A model generated the notes under the pieces. That model had not been told where the DNA came from, made no database searches, and saw only the letters and a list, made by a program, of their open reading frames with translations. A DNA stretch of 64,000 nucleotides, from the NCBI GenBank assembly GCA_930367215.1, contig OV884059.1, positions 67,303,393-67,367,392 on the forward strand. The letters are read 5' to 3'. The first letter of the stretch is position 1, and every line of letters starts with the position of its first letter. Shown one piece after another: positions 11,101 through 22,630 of this stretch. Made by a program: the position numbers and the translations under genes. This DNA is from Pollenia angustigena (taxonomy: Eukaryota > Arthropoda > Insecta > Diptera > Polleniidae).

Positions 11101-12020
11101 TAAATCTTCATGCCATATATAAATATTGGCATTAACAAAGATTTTGCCTGGGAAGGTATAAAATATGCAAGAGTATTTACCCTTCTGAGTGCTGAATTTA
11201 CCCTAGACACAACACTACTTTCAAAAGTTTTACTTTCATTTAAATATAAGATTAGGGATTTGTAGCTGAAAACATACCCAATGTCCCTGCCGTACAAATT
11301 TAATTGCGGCAATGACTTGGCATAACTGCCAAACCTCATTGCATACGTTTTCACTGTGTTAACCCTACAAGAAATGAATGATAATTTTCTTAACGCTAAC
11401 GTAAAAAAACGATGATTCGCTCATTCATTTCTTGTAGGGAAGTTTTAATTTATTCCGAGGAGCCTATTTAGTGATTTTGCACAAGTCATTATTAAATAAG
11501 TTTACAAATTCAGAAGAAGAAGTCGTATCATCAAAACAGCCATGCATTATCCGCATTATTTTGTGCAGTGCAGAAAGACAGAGTTCTAAAAACGTCATTG
11601 ATTAACATTATTAATTGTAAAGGAGCCATAATAGATCCCTGAGGAACTCCACAGTAGATTCGAGCACATTCAGACATTTAAACACTGTTACCTATTATTT
11701 AAAACGAAGAAATCAATTTTCAAGCTTCAGATGAGAGCTTAAATTGTTGATGCAATTTTTGTAGAAGAATTACGTGTTTGACAGAATGAAATGTATTTAA
11801 ATCTAAAAAGACAACTACACAACAATATTCAAATTCTTCCTTATTTGTTCTGTTAGATATAATACTAGAGTAGTTGTGTAGGTCACGATGCGTTTATTTA
11901 TTATAACCTCCAGCATTGTACTACAGATCGGGAGAATGTTAATTGGCCTGAATTCAGCAGTACTAAATGGATTTTTATTCTAAGCAATCGGAATAATTCT
12001 AGCAAGCTTCCAGTTATTAG
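11088..12020 (-). pseudogene. Decayed non-LTR reverse transcriptase
   Basis: Minus-strand frames give ordered RT blocks: YPNNWKLARIIPIA then FRPINILPICSTMLE (about 12015-11900), a frame-shifted stretch with SVKHVILLQKLH (about 11790), YCGVPQGSIMAPL (about 11660-11615), and a C-terminal part SSVVSRVNSALRRVNTLAYF (about 11230-11160). These correspond to the RT domain and thumb of non-LTR retrotransposon ORF2. The FADD box was not found. The coding frame is broken by shifts, stops and a small MITE (11362-11440). Its 5' continuation is cut by a hAT insertion at 12021: the residues VLITKVHP beyond that insertion (14156-14176) are in line with it. Dead copy; clade not resolved. Confidence 0.75.
11362..11440. 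mobile_element. 79-bp MITE with 20-bp inverted ends
   Basis: CCCTACAAGAAATGAATGA at one end and TCATTCATTTCTTGTAGGG at the other, with a 40-bp spacer. It interrupts the RT remnant. No certain target duplication. Confidence 0.7.
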
Positions 12021-12480
12021 GGTACACCCAGTGTTACCGTCGGATTTTTTTAAAAAGTAGCAAAAAAAGGGGATATCAAAAAAAAAGTGGCACCAAAAAG
12101 AGGATTTAAAAAAAATGGGCACATCTTTTAAAATTAAAATAAGTACCCCACATTATGAATTCTTTACGTTGTTTCTATTTATTATAATTTTAAATGGTAT
12201 AAAAACATAGCAAAAAATATTGTATATTACTTATATACACTAAAAAACAATTGATCGTATTACAATAGACATACATACATACTTACAAATGTCTCATTTG
12301 TTGTAAAAACTGAAATACCTCTCGATCCCAAATTTTTATAAAATATTTACTTTAATGTTTTGGTAATTCAAAAACGTTTCCTTCTGACTACATTTTCTTT
12401 GATTTATCAAAGACATTGTAGTAAAGACATGTCTGCCTGCATTTAAAAACTTTTTAGAAATTTATTTGTCTATTCCACCA

Positions 12481-13146
12481 AATTCTTATGTTTTTTGGAA
12501 CGCTTGGCCGAATATAAGCACAGTTTTCTCCCATCACGTCACATTTATTAGATACACCAATTACTGTAATTTCGGAAGATGATTTGTACCACAATTAATA
12601 ACAAAACCCATAGTTTCATAATTTTATTCTACAGTCAACCTAATTACAAAAGTTGTAGGCCCAGGCCCACGATGTCGACAAGAACATATCTTTCGTATTG
12701 AAGTATTGAAAACAAAAACAAATTTTAGTTTTTTATAAATATGCGGAAGAAATGTTCTTGTCGACACCGTGGGCATGGCAGCTAAGCTCTAATCGGATAA
12801 TGACAAGAAATCCTATAGCAAAAAATCGAAAATATCACTTCTTCGAAAACTTTATATTTAATCAGTTCCGCACTTTAATACAAATAAATGCATACATGCT
12901 ACTGAATTTAAGTGCTAGTGTTTTAATTTCTTTACTAAAGCATATTTAGTTTTTATCCAATTGCGTCTATTAAAGCTTCATATTTGTAATCAGGTTTATA
13001 ACCCAAAACTATAAAACTGGATTTTGTTATTAATTGTGGTACAAAACATCTTCCGAAATTAGAATAATTGGTGTATCTGATAAATGTGACGGGATGGGAG
13101 AAAACTACGCTCATATTCGTCTTAAGCATTCCAAAAAATATAAGAA
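12481..13146. repeat. Inverted repeat with nested 108-bp MITE
   Basis: Arms of about 130 bp (12481-12612 and 13013-13146) are inverse copies, for instance CACCAATTACTGTAATTTCGG against its near-complement. Between them, 12667-12775 is a separate palindrome with ends CCCACGATGTCGACAAGAAC and GTTCTTGTCGACACCGTGGG. Both lie inside the hAT element and are non-coding. Confidence 0.75.
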
Positions 13147-13309
13147 TCAGTTGGAATGGTTAAACAAACTGTTAAATTTAGCACGTCATACAGAAATCTT
13201 ATTGATAATATAAATAAATCTAATAATATAATACATATAAAAAATAAAATAAAATGGATAATTCACAAAAATAACTTTGATAAAAACTTTTTCAATGTCG
13301 TCCTGTGTT

Positions 13310-13830
13310 ATTTATTAATGGTCAGTTTCAAAAAATTTTTTTACAATTAATTGTTCTTAAAACAACTTCTATACTTTCGCAGATGTCTTCACTTGAAACC
13401 CAATCTTCAAGGTCTAACAAATTTAAAGATAAAAGCATAGATTCGCAAGTATTTACTTTTAACCTATTTGTTACTTTATTTTTGATAAAAGCTTACTTAG
13501 TGAAAACACGCTCAGCAGAAGCACTATTGTGTCACAATGTAAAAATATGAGAGATCAATTTATACTCATCAAATCTATTTTTCAATGTTCCAATTTCACG
13601 CCAAAAATCTTCAGCATTCGAAATTTTAAATATGTGTTCATAATTCGTATCATTTACTTCACTCTCTAGAAGTTTAAATTCATGTATAAATCCATCTGGG
13701 TCAGTTATAATATCTTTAAACTCTGAAACTAATTCGAAATAGTTTATATCTTCATTAGACACAATAAATAATGGGTCTAAATACTTCAATATATTGAGTT
13801 TTTCGTTTTTTATATCAATTCTTGAATTGA
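13310..13830 (-). pseudogene. hAT transposase C-terminal remnant
   Basis: The ORF 13789-13532 ends in EDFWREIGTLKNRFDEYKL. Reading on through a stop, the frame continues with HNSASAERVFTK, then NRLKVNTCESMLLSLNLLDL, down to about 13310. The 'HSSASAERVFS...KTKLRNRL' pattern is the conserved dimerisation region at the hAT transposase C-terminus. At least one in-frame stop and a shift break the frame. The N-terminal catalytic part was not found. Lies inside, and is presumably the native gene of, the hAT element 12029-14155. Confidence 0.75.
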
Positions 13831-14379
13831 TACTTTACACAATTTTTCGTAAAAACTTAGATTTTACTTTTAATGTCAATTACACAAATTTAATAAAAGT
13901 TTTCGGTACCCAACAGTTCGGTTTCTGCTTCACGACCAATGTATATATGCGAGATATCTTTACCCCCTTATTCATAATAAATAAAACAGGTTAATAGAAA
14001 GTTTATTCAACCGATTTTCAGCTAACCACGCATGACAAAAGCAAGAATCACAAAAAGTATCACATTTGGGTGCATTTTGTAAAAGTAGCCAAATAGTATC
14101 CAAGCGGTCGAAAAAGTGGCAAATTGCCACTTTAGTGGCACCAACGGTAACGCTGGGTGCACCTTAGTTATAAGAACAGTAGCTCGTTTCTGTATTTCTC
14201 GCATCGTAAAATTTCTTACATGAAGTGTGAAACAAAAAATTCCATCGATTCTCGATTTATGAGATAACAGTGTTTCTGTATTTGAATGCGAAAACAGACA
14301 CAACAAATTATGTTTATACTGGAATATTTCCAGGCAAATAAGAGCGAAACGTCAACAAAAGAAATAAATATAATAAAAA

Positions 14380-14760
14380 TAGGGCTGCCAGATATGACGA
14401 GTTATCGTCATTTTGACGATTTTTTGTTCCGATATTAACAAAGTGACGTTTTGATGATTTTTGCTAAAAAAGTGACGAAAGCAAAAGCAAAAACAAAATC
14501 AAAAATATTTTATAATTTTGTTACTTTCCATAGCAATTCATCTTGAATTTTTAAATTTCAAACACTTCTATTTTGTGGCGTTGAAAATTGAAAAAAAAAA
14601 TAATATGAATGTCTGTAGAAAGCAACAACAAATTTATAAAATATTTTTGATTTTGTTTGTGCTTTTAATGAAATTGTTGGCATTGCGTTTTACATTATAA
14701 GCCCCTTAGTCTTCGAAATAAGATAATTGTAAATATTTTTACATGTTTGTTTATTAGAAA
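14380..14760. repeat. Left end of CAGGGCTGCCAGAT-family hAT repeat
   Basis: Starts TAGGGCTGCCAGATATGACG and shows the TGACGATTTT-rich subterminal region of the family. The same family is seen with both ends at 40098-41425 and 54088-55858. The sequence is colinear with 63387-63713 and then 63936 onward. Its right terminus was not identified, and it is embedded in the element 14177-16383. Confidence 0.65.
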
Positions 14761-16140
14761 AAAAGATATCTTTAGAAACAAGGGTTATATATTTATATTT
14801 ATCCCTATTGTGAATATTGTCCTCGAAATTGTTTGTCTCTTCCCTAAAAAATATATCGGCAAAAGCCAAAATTTCGAGGGAAAGTAATGGACCGACTTGG
14901 CTTATTTTGAAGATTTAATACTTCTTATATACATATACAAAATATGATTGATATTTGATATTCTTTCATTCATTATTCTGGCAAGAAAGAAACTTGTTTG
15001 TCTCCCAGTAAAAACTTTTTCAAAATGTATAGCTTCTTTCACTCGTTATTTAGTAGCTTTCTTCCATAAGAACTTCGATAACTACTTTTTTCTGGCTGTA
15101 TTTAGATAAAAAAAATGACTTACTTTTGAATTTGTTCATTTTGGCACAACCCTTGTAAAATTCATTAGTTTTTTAGTAGAATTGTATGTAAGATTTTACT
15201 GGGTCCTTAACCCGTTTATTTATGAACCGATTTTTTTAATTTTAACTACCTGAAATAGACTTAGTAGAATACCTAAGTCTATTTCAGGTAAAAAAGAAAA
15301 AGATTATAGGAATAGGTAAATTAAAGATTTATATCTCAGCCATTTGTAAGCCGATATAGTTTAATTTCAATAATATACTATTTCGGACTACATACGATAT
15401 AAACATAAAACAACGTTGTCAGTATCAATTCCATAAAAACCCAGAATATTTATAATACTGTAATCAAAGCTGATTTAATTTAAAAATTTTCCATTTTGAT
15501 CTCGGTTTTTGTAAATATGTATATATCTATTTTAAAAAAGGATGTATGTTTATTTTATTAAGCTTGGTTTCTTTTTGCTTTTGTAAAAATATTTATTTTA
15601 TTTTTTGTTTAAAATGATATTTTCTCATGCCTTTGTGTGACTTCTCCACGGAAAAATAACAATTTTAAATTGTTATCGGATTAAAGAAAATAAATAATTT
15701 TATAAAAAATAAGTCTCCAGCTTAACAAAATATATATATAAATTTAATGAAATTATTAAATACCCATGAACTTAAACTATGTTTTTGTTTGATTATTTTA
15801 TAATCAAAGTCGAAACAAATTTGTTTAAAATTGATTTTAAATTCCACGATTCTTAAAACAAAAAAAGACGATATTTTTTATTTTTTTCTCAGGAAATTGA
15901 CGATTTTGACACAAATTTATCTGAGAACAATGATGAAAACCAAAACAAGAAAAGGCTAAAAAAAATTTAATAAAACAAAATATAACAATTGTTTTTTGTT
16001 TATTTTCATCATATCAATTATGCATTCATCATTTATATTCCTTCTATTTTTTTATTTATTTAAAAAAAATAGTATATAAACATATTTTAAATTCAAAATA
16101 TCTACATTTGGTTTTTCTCGCCACCAATTTCAAATGTGAC
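14761..16140. other. Interior of composite element; nothing recognised
   Basis: Very AT-rich interior of the element 14177-16383. A short palindrome, ACCTGAAATAGACTTAGTAG with its inverse, lies at 15247-15290. No coding trace seen. Confidence 0.4.
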
Positions 16141-16383
16141 TTATTTTGACAGTTCTTGAAAGAAACTTTTCGCAAAATATTGTTATAGAAACACTTTTTC
16201 TCGCATCCTCCCAATAATGGCTGGAAAATTATTTAACTGACAGATAATTCTCGCAAAAAAATGATACAGAAACACTTGTGTGAGAAAACATATTTTTTGT
16301 TTCATTTCACACTATTTTTGTTGCAATTCACACGTTTCATGCGAAAAGTTTTACGATGTGAGAAATACAGAAACGGGCTACAG

Positions 16384-17176
16384 TATTGTAAATATATGAT
16401 GGAGGTAGGGTTGTTAGGTTTTTTCTTCAAAAATCGTCAAAAGTTTTAACAAAATTCGTCAAAATCGACAAGAACATTTAACAAAATCGTCAACAAATCG
16501 TCAAATATTTGAATTTACAATTTATAGATAATTTATTGCATTGATTGGTTCAAAAATATAAATATTTTGCAAGAAATTATATTTATGGTAAAGTAAGTGA
16601 TATGGTTAAGTTTTATTCTATTTATTTCAGCAAGTGGGCTGAAATATACAAATTTATCATTTGAAAAGAAATACAGAGAAAAAATATATTTTCATAAAAA
16701 CATAACAAAAATTTATTTATTTCATTTATTCATATTCACATCCATATTGAATGTGCTAAACCAAGGGTTCTTTCTATCTATATCCACAGTCTTGTTAAGT
16801 TTTTTCGCATAGTTATTGCAAAATCCAAAATAAAAATGCCGCCACGAAAATTTTTATTTACGCCGTAAAATAGTTTAGCCATCTTAACATATTTTTTTTT
16901 TTAATTCAAAGATACCAATTTAGGATATTATATAAAACGGTTTTTATATATATATTTACATAGATTCTATTCAATGGTGCGATGATTATACATATCTCGG
17001 TATTTGAAAATATTAACTGCAGCCGGCTAATGATTCCATCAATAGTTGACGACGCTGCCGGTTTCTTCTCGGCATAGATTTCTGATGTCAGATGGTTTGT
17101 CAGAAGAAAATTGAGCACGCTCTAATTGAAATTTTGTCAGATGACTTTGCATCTGACTTTTACAGAAGCAAAGTTA
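16384..17176. other. No gene; possible degenerate hAT end near 16405
   Basis: GTAGGGTTGTTAGGTTTTTT followed by ATCGTCAAAA-type motifs at 16405-16510 resembles the CAGGGCTGCC family, but no right end was found. The remainder is AT-rich with unsupported short ORFs. Confidence 0.35.
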
Positions 17177-17262
17177 AAAAGGTAGCACACGACATGTATG
17201 TATTTTGCAGTGGGAAATTTGACATGTCAGATGACAAAAACATGTCGTGTACGGTCGCCTTT
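17177..17262. mobile_element. 86-bp MITE-like inverted repeat
   Basis: AAAAGGTAGCACACGACATG at the left and CATGTCGTGTACGGTCGCCT at the right are near-inverse over about 22 bp. Non-coding; no clear target duplication. Confidence 0.55.
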
Positions 17263-19149
17263 ACTCGACTTGAAACGTTTTATTACGTCCAATTTTAGTT
17301 CCAAACACATGCATTTTCTTCTCTTTGCACTCATTTTTTCTTCACAACTTCTTATTAAGATCCAATTTCTTACTTCCTAACACGCAACTATACTTAGAAT
17401 AACTTACCTAACAGATTAAATGAGAATTCGCCTTTTTACACGCAAATAGAAAAATTCTTCACATGTGATTATGACTTCAGCGAAAAAATGCAATCGTATA
17501 GCGACGCAAATCGAAATCATAAAAACGCAAAGCGGATTAAACTAATTTTTAAAAAGCAACGCAAATAGGACCGACGCAAAACAGGGTTCTAGTGTATATT
17601 TTTGGCAGTATCGATGGCATTCATATAATTGTAGAGTTCGAATTAATAATGCTTCTAATGAAAGCCACCTGGTTTGTGATGGGGGAAGAATTTTTTTGTT
17701 TAATTTCTAATAAAATTTTTTGAGTCATTTCCAGAAACATTAACAGGTAAAACAAGTAGGAAAGAAAAGTCGCTCAAGCCCGACCATATGATACCCTACA
17801 TCACAGTATATAAGAAACAAATTTGAAAGTATACCCTATTTGGGACCCATGGGCAATCATCTACTCATCAAAACAAAACAATGTTAGTACGTTAAATTCA
17901 TGTGAAGGTTCTTTGTGCCAAATATTATTTAGATATCTTCATCTTTATGATATTTTTTGTCTTTAAGTGATTTTTGGAAGGGGGTTTATATGGGACCTAT
18001 GGTTAATTTTGTACCCACCAGCACAACATTTTGTCATGCTATAATAGCTGCCATAAAAGTCATTGTCGCCAATTTTAAAATAAATACCGACATTTATAAG
18101 GAAGTTATGGCATTTCAAGCTCTTTTCGATAGTAGTAATTGTATGGGAGCTATGGTGAAATATGGACCCATTCCAATTGAATTTGGTAAGATGATTTTAA
18201 TTGCAATAAATAATACCAACATTATAAAATGGGTTATGGGGCTATGTGAAATTAAGGTCCGATCCGCCCCAAATAAAATTATCTCCAAAACCGTGACCTG
18301 CACTTCGCGCACAAGGCCGGACATCGTTAATTAAATTTGAAAAAGATTCGGAATCGATTAACTTATACTAGGACTTATATATTAAGGTCCCTGCAGATAA
18401 TGAGACGAACCCATACACGCATTAGGGACTAGGACTAGGTAACCCCAACGTATGAAAAAAACATGGTCTATTTAATTTTACGATATCCTAGGGCAGGACC
18501 ATATAACCCAGCCTTGCATTACAAAGGAGTAGTCTTAAAACTACTCCATGGTATACTCCAGAGTTTCGAAATCGTTAAAAAAAAGAAAACATGTCGTCAA
18601 AAAACGAAGAGATGTCGTTTCACTTCAAACTCTTTCTTAACAATGACATGGTCCATGCTTGCATTACATTGGACCAGCCCAGGAAGTAGTCCATTTGATC
18701 AAAATGGATCCAGTAGTCCAACCTAATTTGCAGGGGTGTTACAAACATCAGCACAAATGCATTATACCCTCTTCACTATTCAAGTCCTGAAAAGTATCAA
18801 CGCTTCCTTTTTCAACATTCATTCATTACTTAGGAATCGCTCACTTTCACTCTTTTAAAAATTTCTTATACTTACTTTTAGACTTTTGTTTTTTGCAGAA
18901 TATTTTCCAAGGTCTACCTTCCATTCGTTCGTTATAGGCCTTAAATGCCAGATTCCTTGGTGGTCTTGCCTTATGAATCTCGCTGCCTTCAAACCACTTA
19001 TCTTTCCTCTTTCACACTCAGCTAAGTTAATATTCTTATAATCCGTTTAAAATATTGTTACGAAATTAGATTTACCTTAGAATTTTTTATAGACTTACAG
19101 CTGCTTCATTTTGTTGTATGTATAGCAATTAGAACGATTAAAGTAAGCA
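17263..19149. other. No gene; degenerate dispersed repeats
   Basis: 17760-18370 holds degenerate blocks (TATATGGGACCTATGG, TATGGGAGCTATGGTG, CACTTCGCGCACAAGG) that recur in altered form around 1040, 21690 and 28800. The 125-residue ORF 17957-18334 is an uninterrupted stretch of this repeat and has no recognisable domain. 18440-18730 contains short palindromes such as GTAGTCTTAAAACTAC. Confidence 0.45.
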
Positions 19150-19157
19150 GTTTCAAT

Positions 19158-20304
19158 TAGGGTGTTCAATTAATCGGGTTCTATTTTTTTTCGATTAAAC
19201 GATTAATCGATATTTGGCATTTTTTACTTATTCGATTAAACGAATAAAATTTTAAAATTAATCGATTAATCGAATAATTCTTAATACGAAATTTTATAAA
19301 TTAGTTATTGTAGTTCCAAATTTTTGCTTCACTTTCAGGTCAATATAATTTTGGATTTTTTGAAACTTTTCACGGATATTCCATCCTCAATCCGCTATGC
19401 TTCTTCAAAAAATTTCCTCGAGAGAAACGCATGAACTATTTTGTTAAAATATACGGGCGTGTTCTAGAAATCGAAATGAAGTGAATTTCAAATAAAGTAA
19501 ATTTTAAAAACGATCCTAAAAATATTCCGTTTTATCTACATCATTCTTTAAGTATCAATTATTTTGCAGGAACAACACTTAAAACCACGAAAAACTACGG
19601 TCAGTTCGTAAATAATTGAATTTAAATTAAAGTTCGATTTCAATCTCACTTCATTTCGATTTCTAGAACATACCCGATAAATTTATATAAATCTTTGAGT
19701 TAACATACCTTTGTCGATTTTCCTTTTGTGAAATGAATTATTAAATTGTGTTGAAAAAATTTAACAAAAATATATGCAAAGGCCCTAATTATGTAAATCG
19801 CAACGTAACGCCAATGAATAACATTGAAAGCAAAGACAAAGTCATATATATTTTTTAATTTTGTTTTTGTTTTCTAAAGAAATTCACATTACCTTTTATA
19901 ATTGCAAACGCCTTATAACTTGTGGAGTTGAAAATTTTAAAACGTAACATGAATTTCTGTAGAAAGCAACAACAAAATTACAAAATATTTGTGACTTTGT
20001 TTTTGATTTCAATGTTGTTATTTGGCGTTGCGTTTTATATAATTAGGCCCTAAATTACTCACTAAAAATTACTTCTTTTTTTTTAATTCCAACGGACACA
20101 TACATATTGTTTGTTTATTCGACTTAAAACTCTATAAATATTATACATTTAACAGAAATATTATATATTATTATCATTCGATTAATCGGTGTAAATTCTT
20201 CGATTAATCCTTTAATCAAAATTAGCAATTTTAGATTATTCGAACAATTAATCGTCTAAAATTTATCGATTAATCGAACAATAATTAGTCAATTGAACAC
20301 CCTA
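19158..20304. mobile_element. Non-autonomous hAT, duplication GTTTCAAT/GTCTCAAT
   Basis: Left end TAGGGTGTTCAATTAATCG; right end TAGTCAATTGAACACCCTA. The flanks GTTTCAAT (19150-19157) and GTCTCAAT (20305-20312) are an 8-bp duplication with one mismatch. Near both ends many copies of CGATTAATCGA form clustered subterminal palindromes, a layout expected of transposase binding sites. No ORF of note. A second element is nested at 19781-20050. Confidence 0.85.
19781..20050. mobile_element. 270-bp MITE, ends GGCCCTAATTATGTA
   Basis: GGCCCTAATTATGTAAATCG at the left and its near-inverse GTTTTATATAATTAGGCCC at the right. The interior resembles part of 14480-14710 (AGAAAGCAACAACAAA...GGCGTTGCGTTTTA). 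Nested in the hAT element 19158-20304. Confidence 0.7.
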
Positions 20305-20413
20305 GTCTCAATGTATAAGAAATATATTGGTGTTACTTTTTTACGGTAAGGTTAAGTTACTGTTACTCCCGACTAACTGAGCCTTAACTCATAAATGCTT
20401 AGTTTGTTTTGAG

Positions 20414-21423
20414 TAGTGATTTTCATACGGGAATTCCCGGGAAAAATCCCACGATCCCGCACATTTTTCGGGGCAAAAATTATGGCAACTTTACTCCTGA
20501 TATAATTGTAAATAAGTTGTGTCATTAGATAGATCTTAGTCTTTCGACAAAAAGGTCTTAGATCAAAAACACACATTTGAGTTTTTGATTGGCTTTTATG
20601 AATTTTGTTCCCTCTTGTGATTGGTTTAAATCACTTTAGTCTAGCACAACTGCTTCTAATCTTTATTATTTAACAAAAAACTACAGTTTTTGACTAACGA
20701 CATTTTTGCCAAACGCCAAAGAGATGTCAATTCATATCAGATAAAAAAGGCAATGTTTAATGCTCTGAAATTTCGAAAGAAGAAGAGTTAAAATGTACAG
20801 AATTTTCATTTCATTTAGAAAAATCGTTTGAAAGCGATTCTGTAAATGCTTTTTCTGAACTAAAATAATAGTTTAACTTTTTTGGTTTTATATTACAGCT
20901 GTTGTCTTTGAATTAATTCTGTGGCAATAAGTGCTTAAGGCTATGTGCTTAGTTTCAAAGAAGACCAATTTAAAACTTTAAAAGAAGCTTTTGGAAATTT
21001 ACTCCGTATTTAATATAATCATCAGTTCTCTGCGGTTATAATTTTTCAAGTTTTTATTCCTAAACACTTCTTGTGTCACAGATCGGTAGTTTTTATTATT
21101 CCAAATGTTATTGGGTATTGAAAAAAGATAACAAAAAAGTCAGTTTGCTATAACTTCCTCTAAATTCCTACAAAATAATTGAAATTTCGCCCATGTGTAC
21201 TTTTGAACATGCATATCTTAAGGTGCCATTTAGCACTCTTTCCTTTTTGCGCCAGAAATAGAAAATGCATTAATAAACTTATTTAATTGATCTCATAAAA
21301 TCTTATTTGTTCAAAAAAATTAAATTAAATAATATTTTGCTTCGATTTTAATTGAGCGGGAATTCCCGGAAATTGAAAAATAAATCCCGGACTTTTTAAT
21401 TTCCCGGGAAAAGAAAAACTCTA
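20414..21423. mobile_element. Non-autonomous hAT, perfect duplication GTTTTGAG
   Basis: GTTTTGAG flanks both ends (20406-20413 and 21424-21431). The left end TAGTGATTTTCATACGGGAA and the right end (inverse start TAGAGTTTTTCTTTTCCCGG) are inverted with mismatches, followed by GGGAATTCCCGGG-type palindromes near both ends. About 1.0 kb, no transposase trace. The 67-residue ORF 20373-20576 crosses the border and is not a gene. Confidence 0.85.
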
Positions 21424-21431
21424 GTTTTGAG

Positions 21432-22389
21432 ACATTTAACTGTTCAGTTCGCTACTAAAAATATTGGATACATTTTGTAAATATGAATCTTCCATGTTCT
21501 AAATAAACAACACCGAAAAGCACCGTATTAGTAGTGCTCGTTTGAACTTCTAGAAATATTGCTTTAAATATACCTTTTCAGTATTCCGATCGACTCAGAA
21601 TCACTTTATAAGTCGATCGAAGGATGTACGTCCGTCAGTCCGGCTGGCTGGTTTTCTGTCCATGTAACCTTGTGTGAAGAGCACAACCTGTACTTGTACT
21701 ATCAGGTTGCAGTTTTTAAGATAATTTGATAAATTTAGCAAATACGTTTCAATTGCCATATGGACAAAGCCTAATTAAAATGGTGAGAAGCCGTCCTAAT
21801 TTTCACAAACCTCCATACAAAGTTTTTTCCGGATTAGCCTTTGTGTCATTTAACTATCTTATTATATTGGTATTGAAATCAAATTTGGTGCAAATATATC
21901 TTATTGCAACCTAAATCTTCTTACCAAATTTTTTTTGATCGGTCCAAATCCCATACAAGTACCATTCCCGAAAAAAGCCTTTATTTCTATAACTTTCTTT
22001 TATATGTCGGTATTGTTAAAAAATTTGTCAACAATAACTTTTATAATAGCCGCTAGTTATATCATGACAGAATTTTGTAGTGGTAGGTCCAAAAGTGACC
22101 ATAGGTCCCATAAAATCATCTTCTCCAAAATCACTTTAAGACACAGCAATTTAATATGGATGTGGATATTCAGATAATATTCAGCACATAGAACACCCTG
22201 TAGGAAATTTTTTGTTAAATGTTCTTAAAGCACGTATCTCGTGACAAGCGAACACGATATTGTAATAAAAAGGAACGAATTGTGGTAGGTGAAATTAAAA
22301 CATACCACTTAACTGGTGATAATGTAACTACAAATGGTAGTAGCTGATTTTATCCTGGTCTATTATTTTATAAGAAGGGAATCTTTAAT
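21432..22389. other. No gene; dispersed fly-type repeat fragments
   Basis: 21590-21720 carries the TACGTCCGTCAGTCCGGCTG block and the GTGAAGAGCACAACCTGTAC block shared in degenerate form with 8740-8800 and 28790-28850. ORFs 21726-21914 and 21935-22177 are unsupported. Confidence 0.45.
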
Positions 22390-22630
22390 ATTGACATGGT
22401 TCACTCGGGACAATATCTGCGGCATTCATTAATTTAACCGAAGTTGAATGTGTCCATTTAGGTTATTTCAGTGACTTGTTTCAAAGTGTCTAAAAGGTGC
22501 CTCCTAGGACATCGCCATGTTAAAGTGACAAGTCCCCTTTATATAAAGTATTAGAACTAGAACCGTTCCCTACCACTTTAAAAATTTCCGGTGGCAAGTT
22601 TGGTGGTAGTTCTCTTTCCCCTAGGGCACT
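22390..22630 (-). repeat. Diverged copy D of the dispersed TIR repeat
   Basis: Shows, in the same order and orientation as 28160-28639, GTGTCCATTTAGG, ACAAGTCCCCTTTATA, TAGAACTAGAACCG, CTACCACTTTAAA and CTTTCCCCTAGGG. It is clearly older and more degenerate than copies A to C. Confidence 0.55.

Larger units (their letters stand above)
12029..14155 (-). mobile_element. hAT element, 8-bp target duplication GGTACACC/GGTGCACC
   Basis: The left end starts CAGTGTTACCGTCGG and the right end finishes CCAACGGTAACGCTG. The flanks GGTACACC (12021-12028) and GGTGCACC (14156-14163) are an 8-bp duplication with one mismatch. 8-bp duplications and CAG-type ends are typical of hAT transposons. A hAT transposase C-terminus survives on the minus strand (13310-13830), supporting the superfamily. 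The element sits inside the older reverse transcriptase remnant. Its left half contains further inverted repeats. Confidence 0.85.
14177..16383. mobile_element. TIR element starting CAGTAGCTCG, composite
   Basis: The left end CAGTAGCTCGTTTCTGTATT (then TCTCGCATCGTAAAA) is mirrored by the right end TTTTACGATGTGAGAAATAC (then AGAAACGGGCTACAG), giving about 35-bp TIRs with a few mismatches. The flanking octamers TATAAGAA and TATTGTAA match at only 5 of 8 positions, so a hAT-type 8-bp duplication is possible but weak. A second copy begins at 62548. Both copies carry the same internal CAGGGCTGCC-type sequence. Short ORFs inside (14518-14700, 16261-16449) are not supported. Confidence 0.7.

Noticed and set aside
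17957..18334. 125-residue ORF as a real gene
   Set aside because: It coincides with a degenerate dispersed repeat whose other copies are not open, and has no domain.
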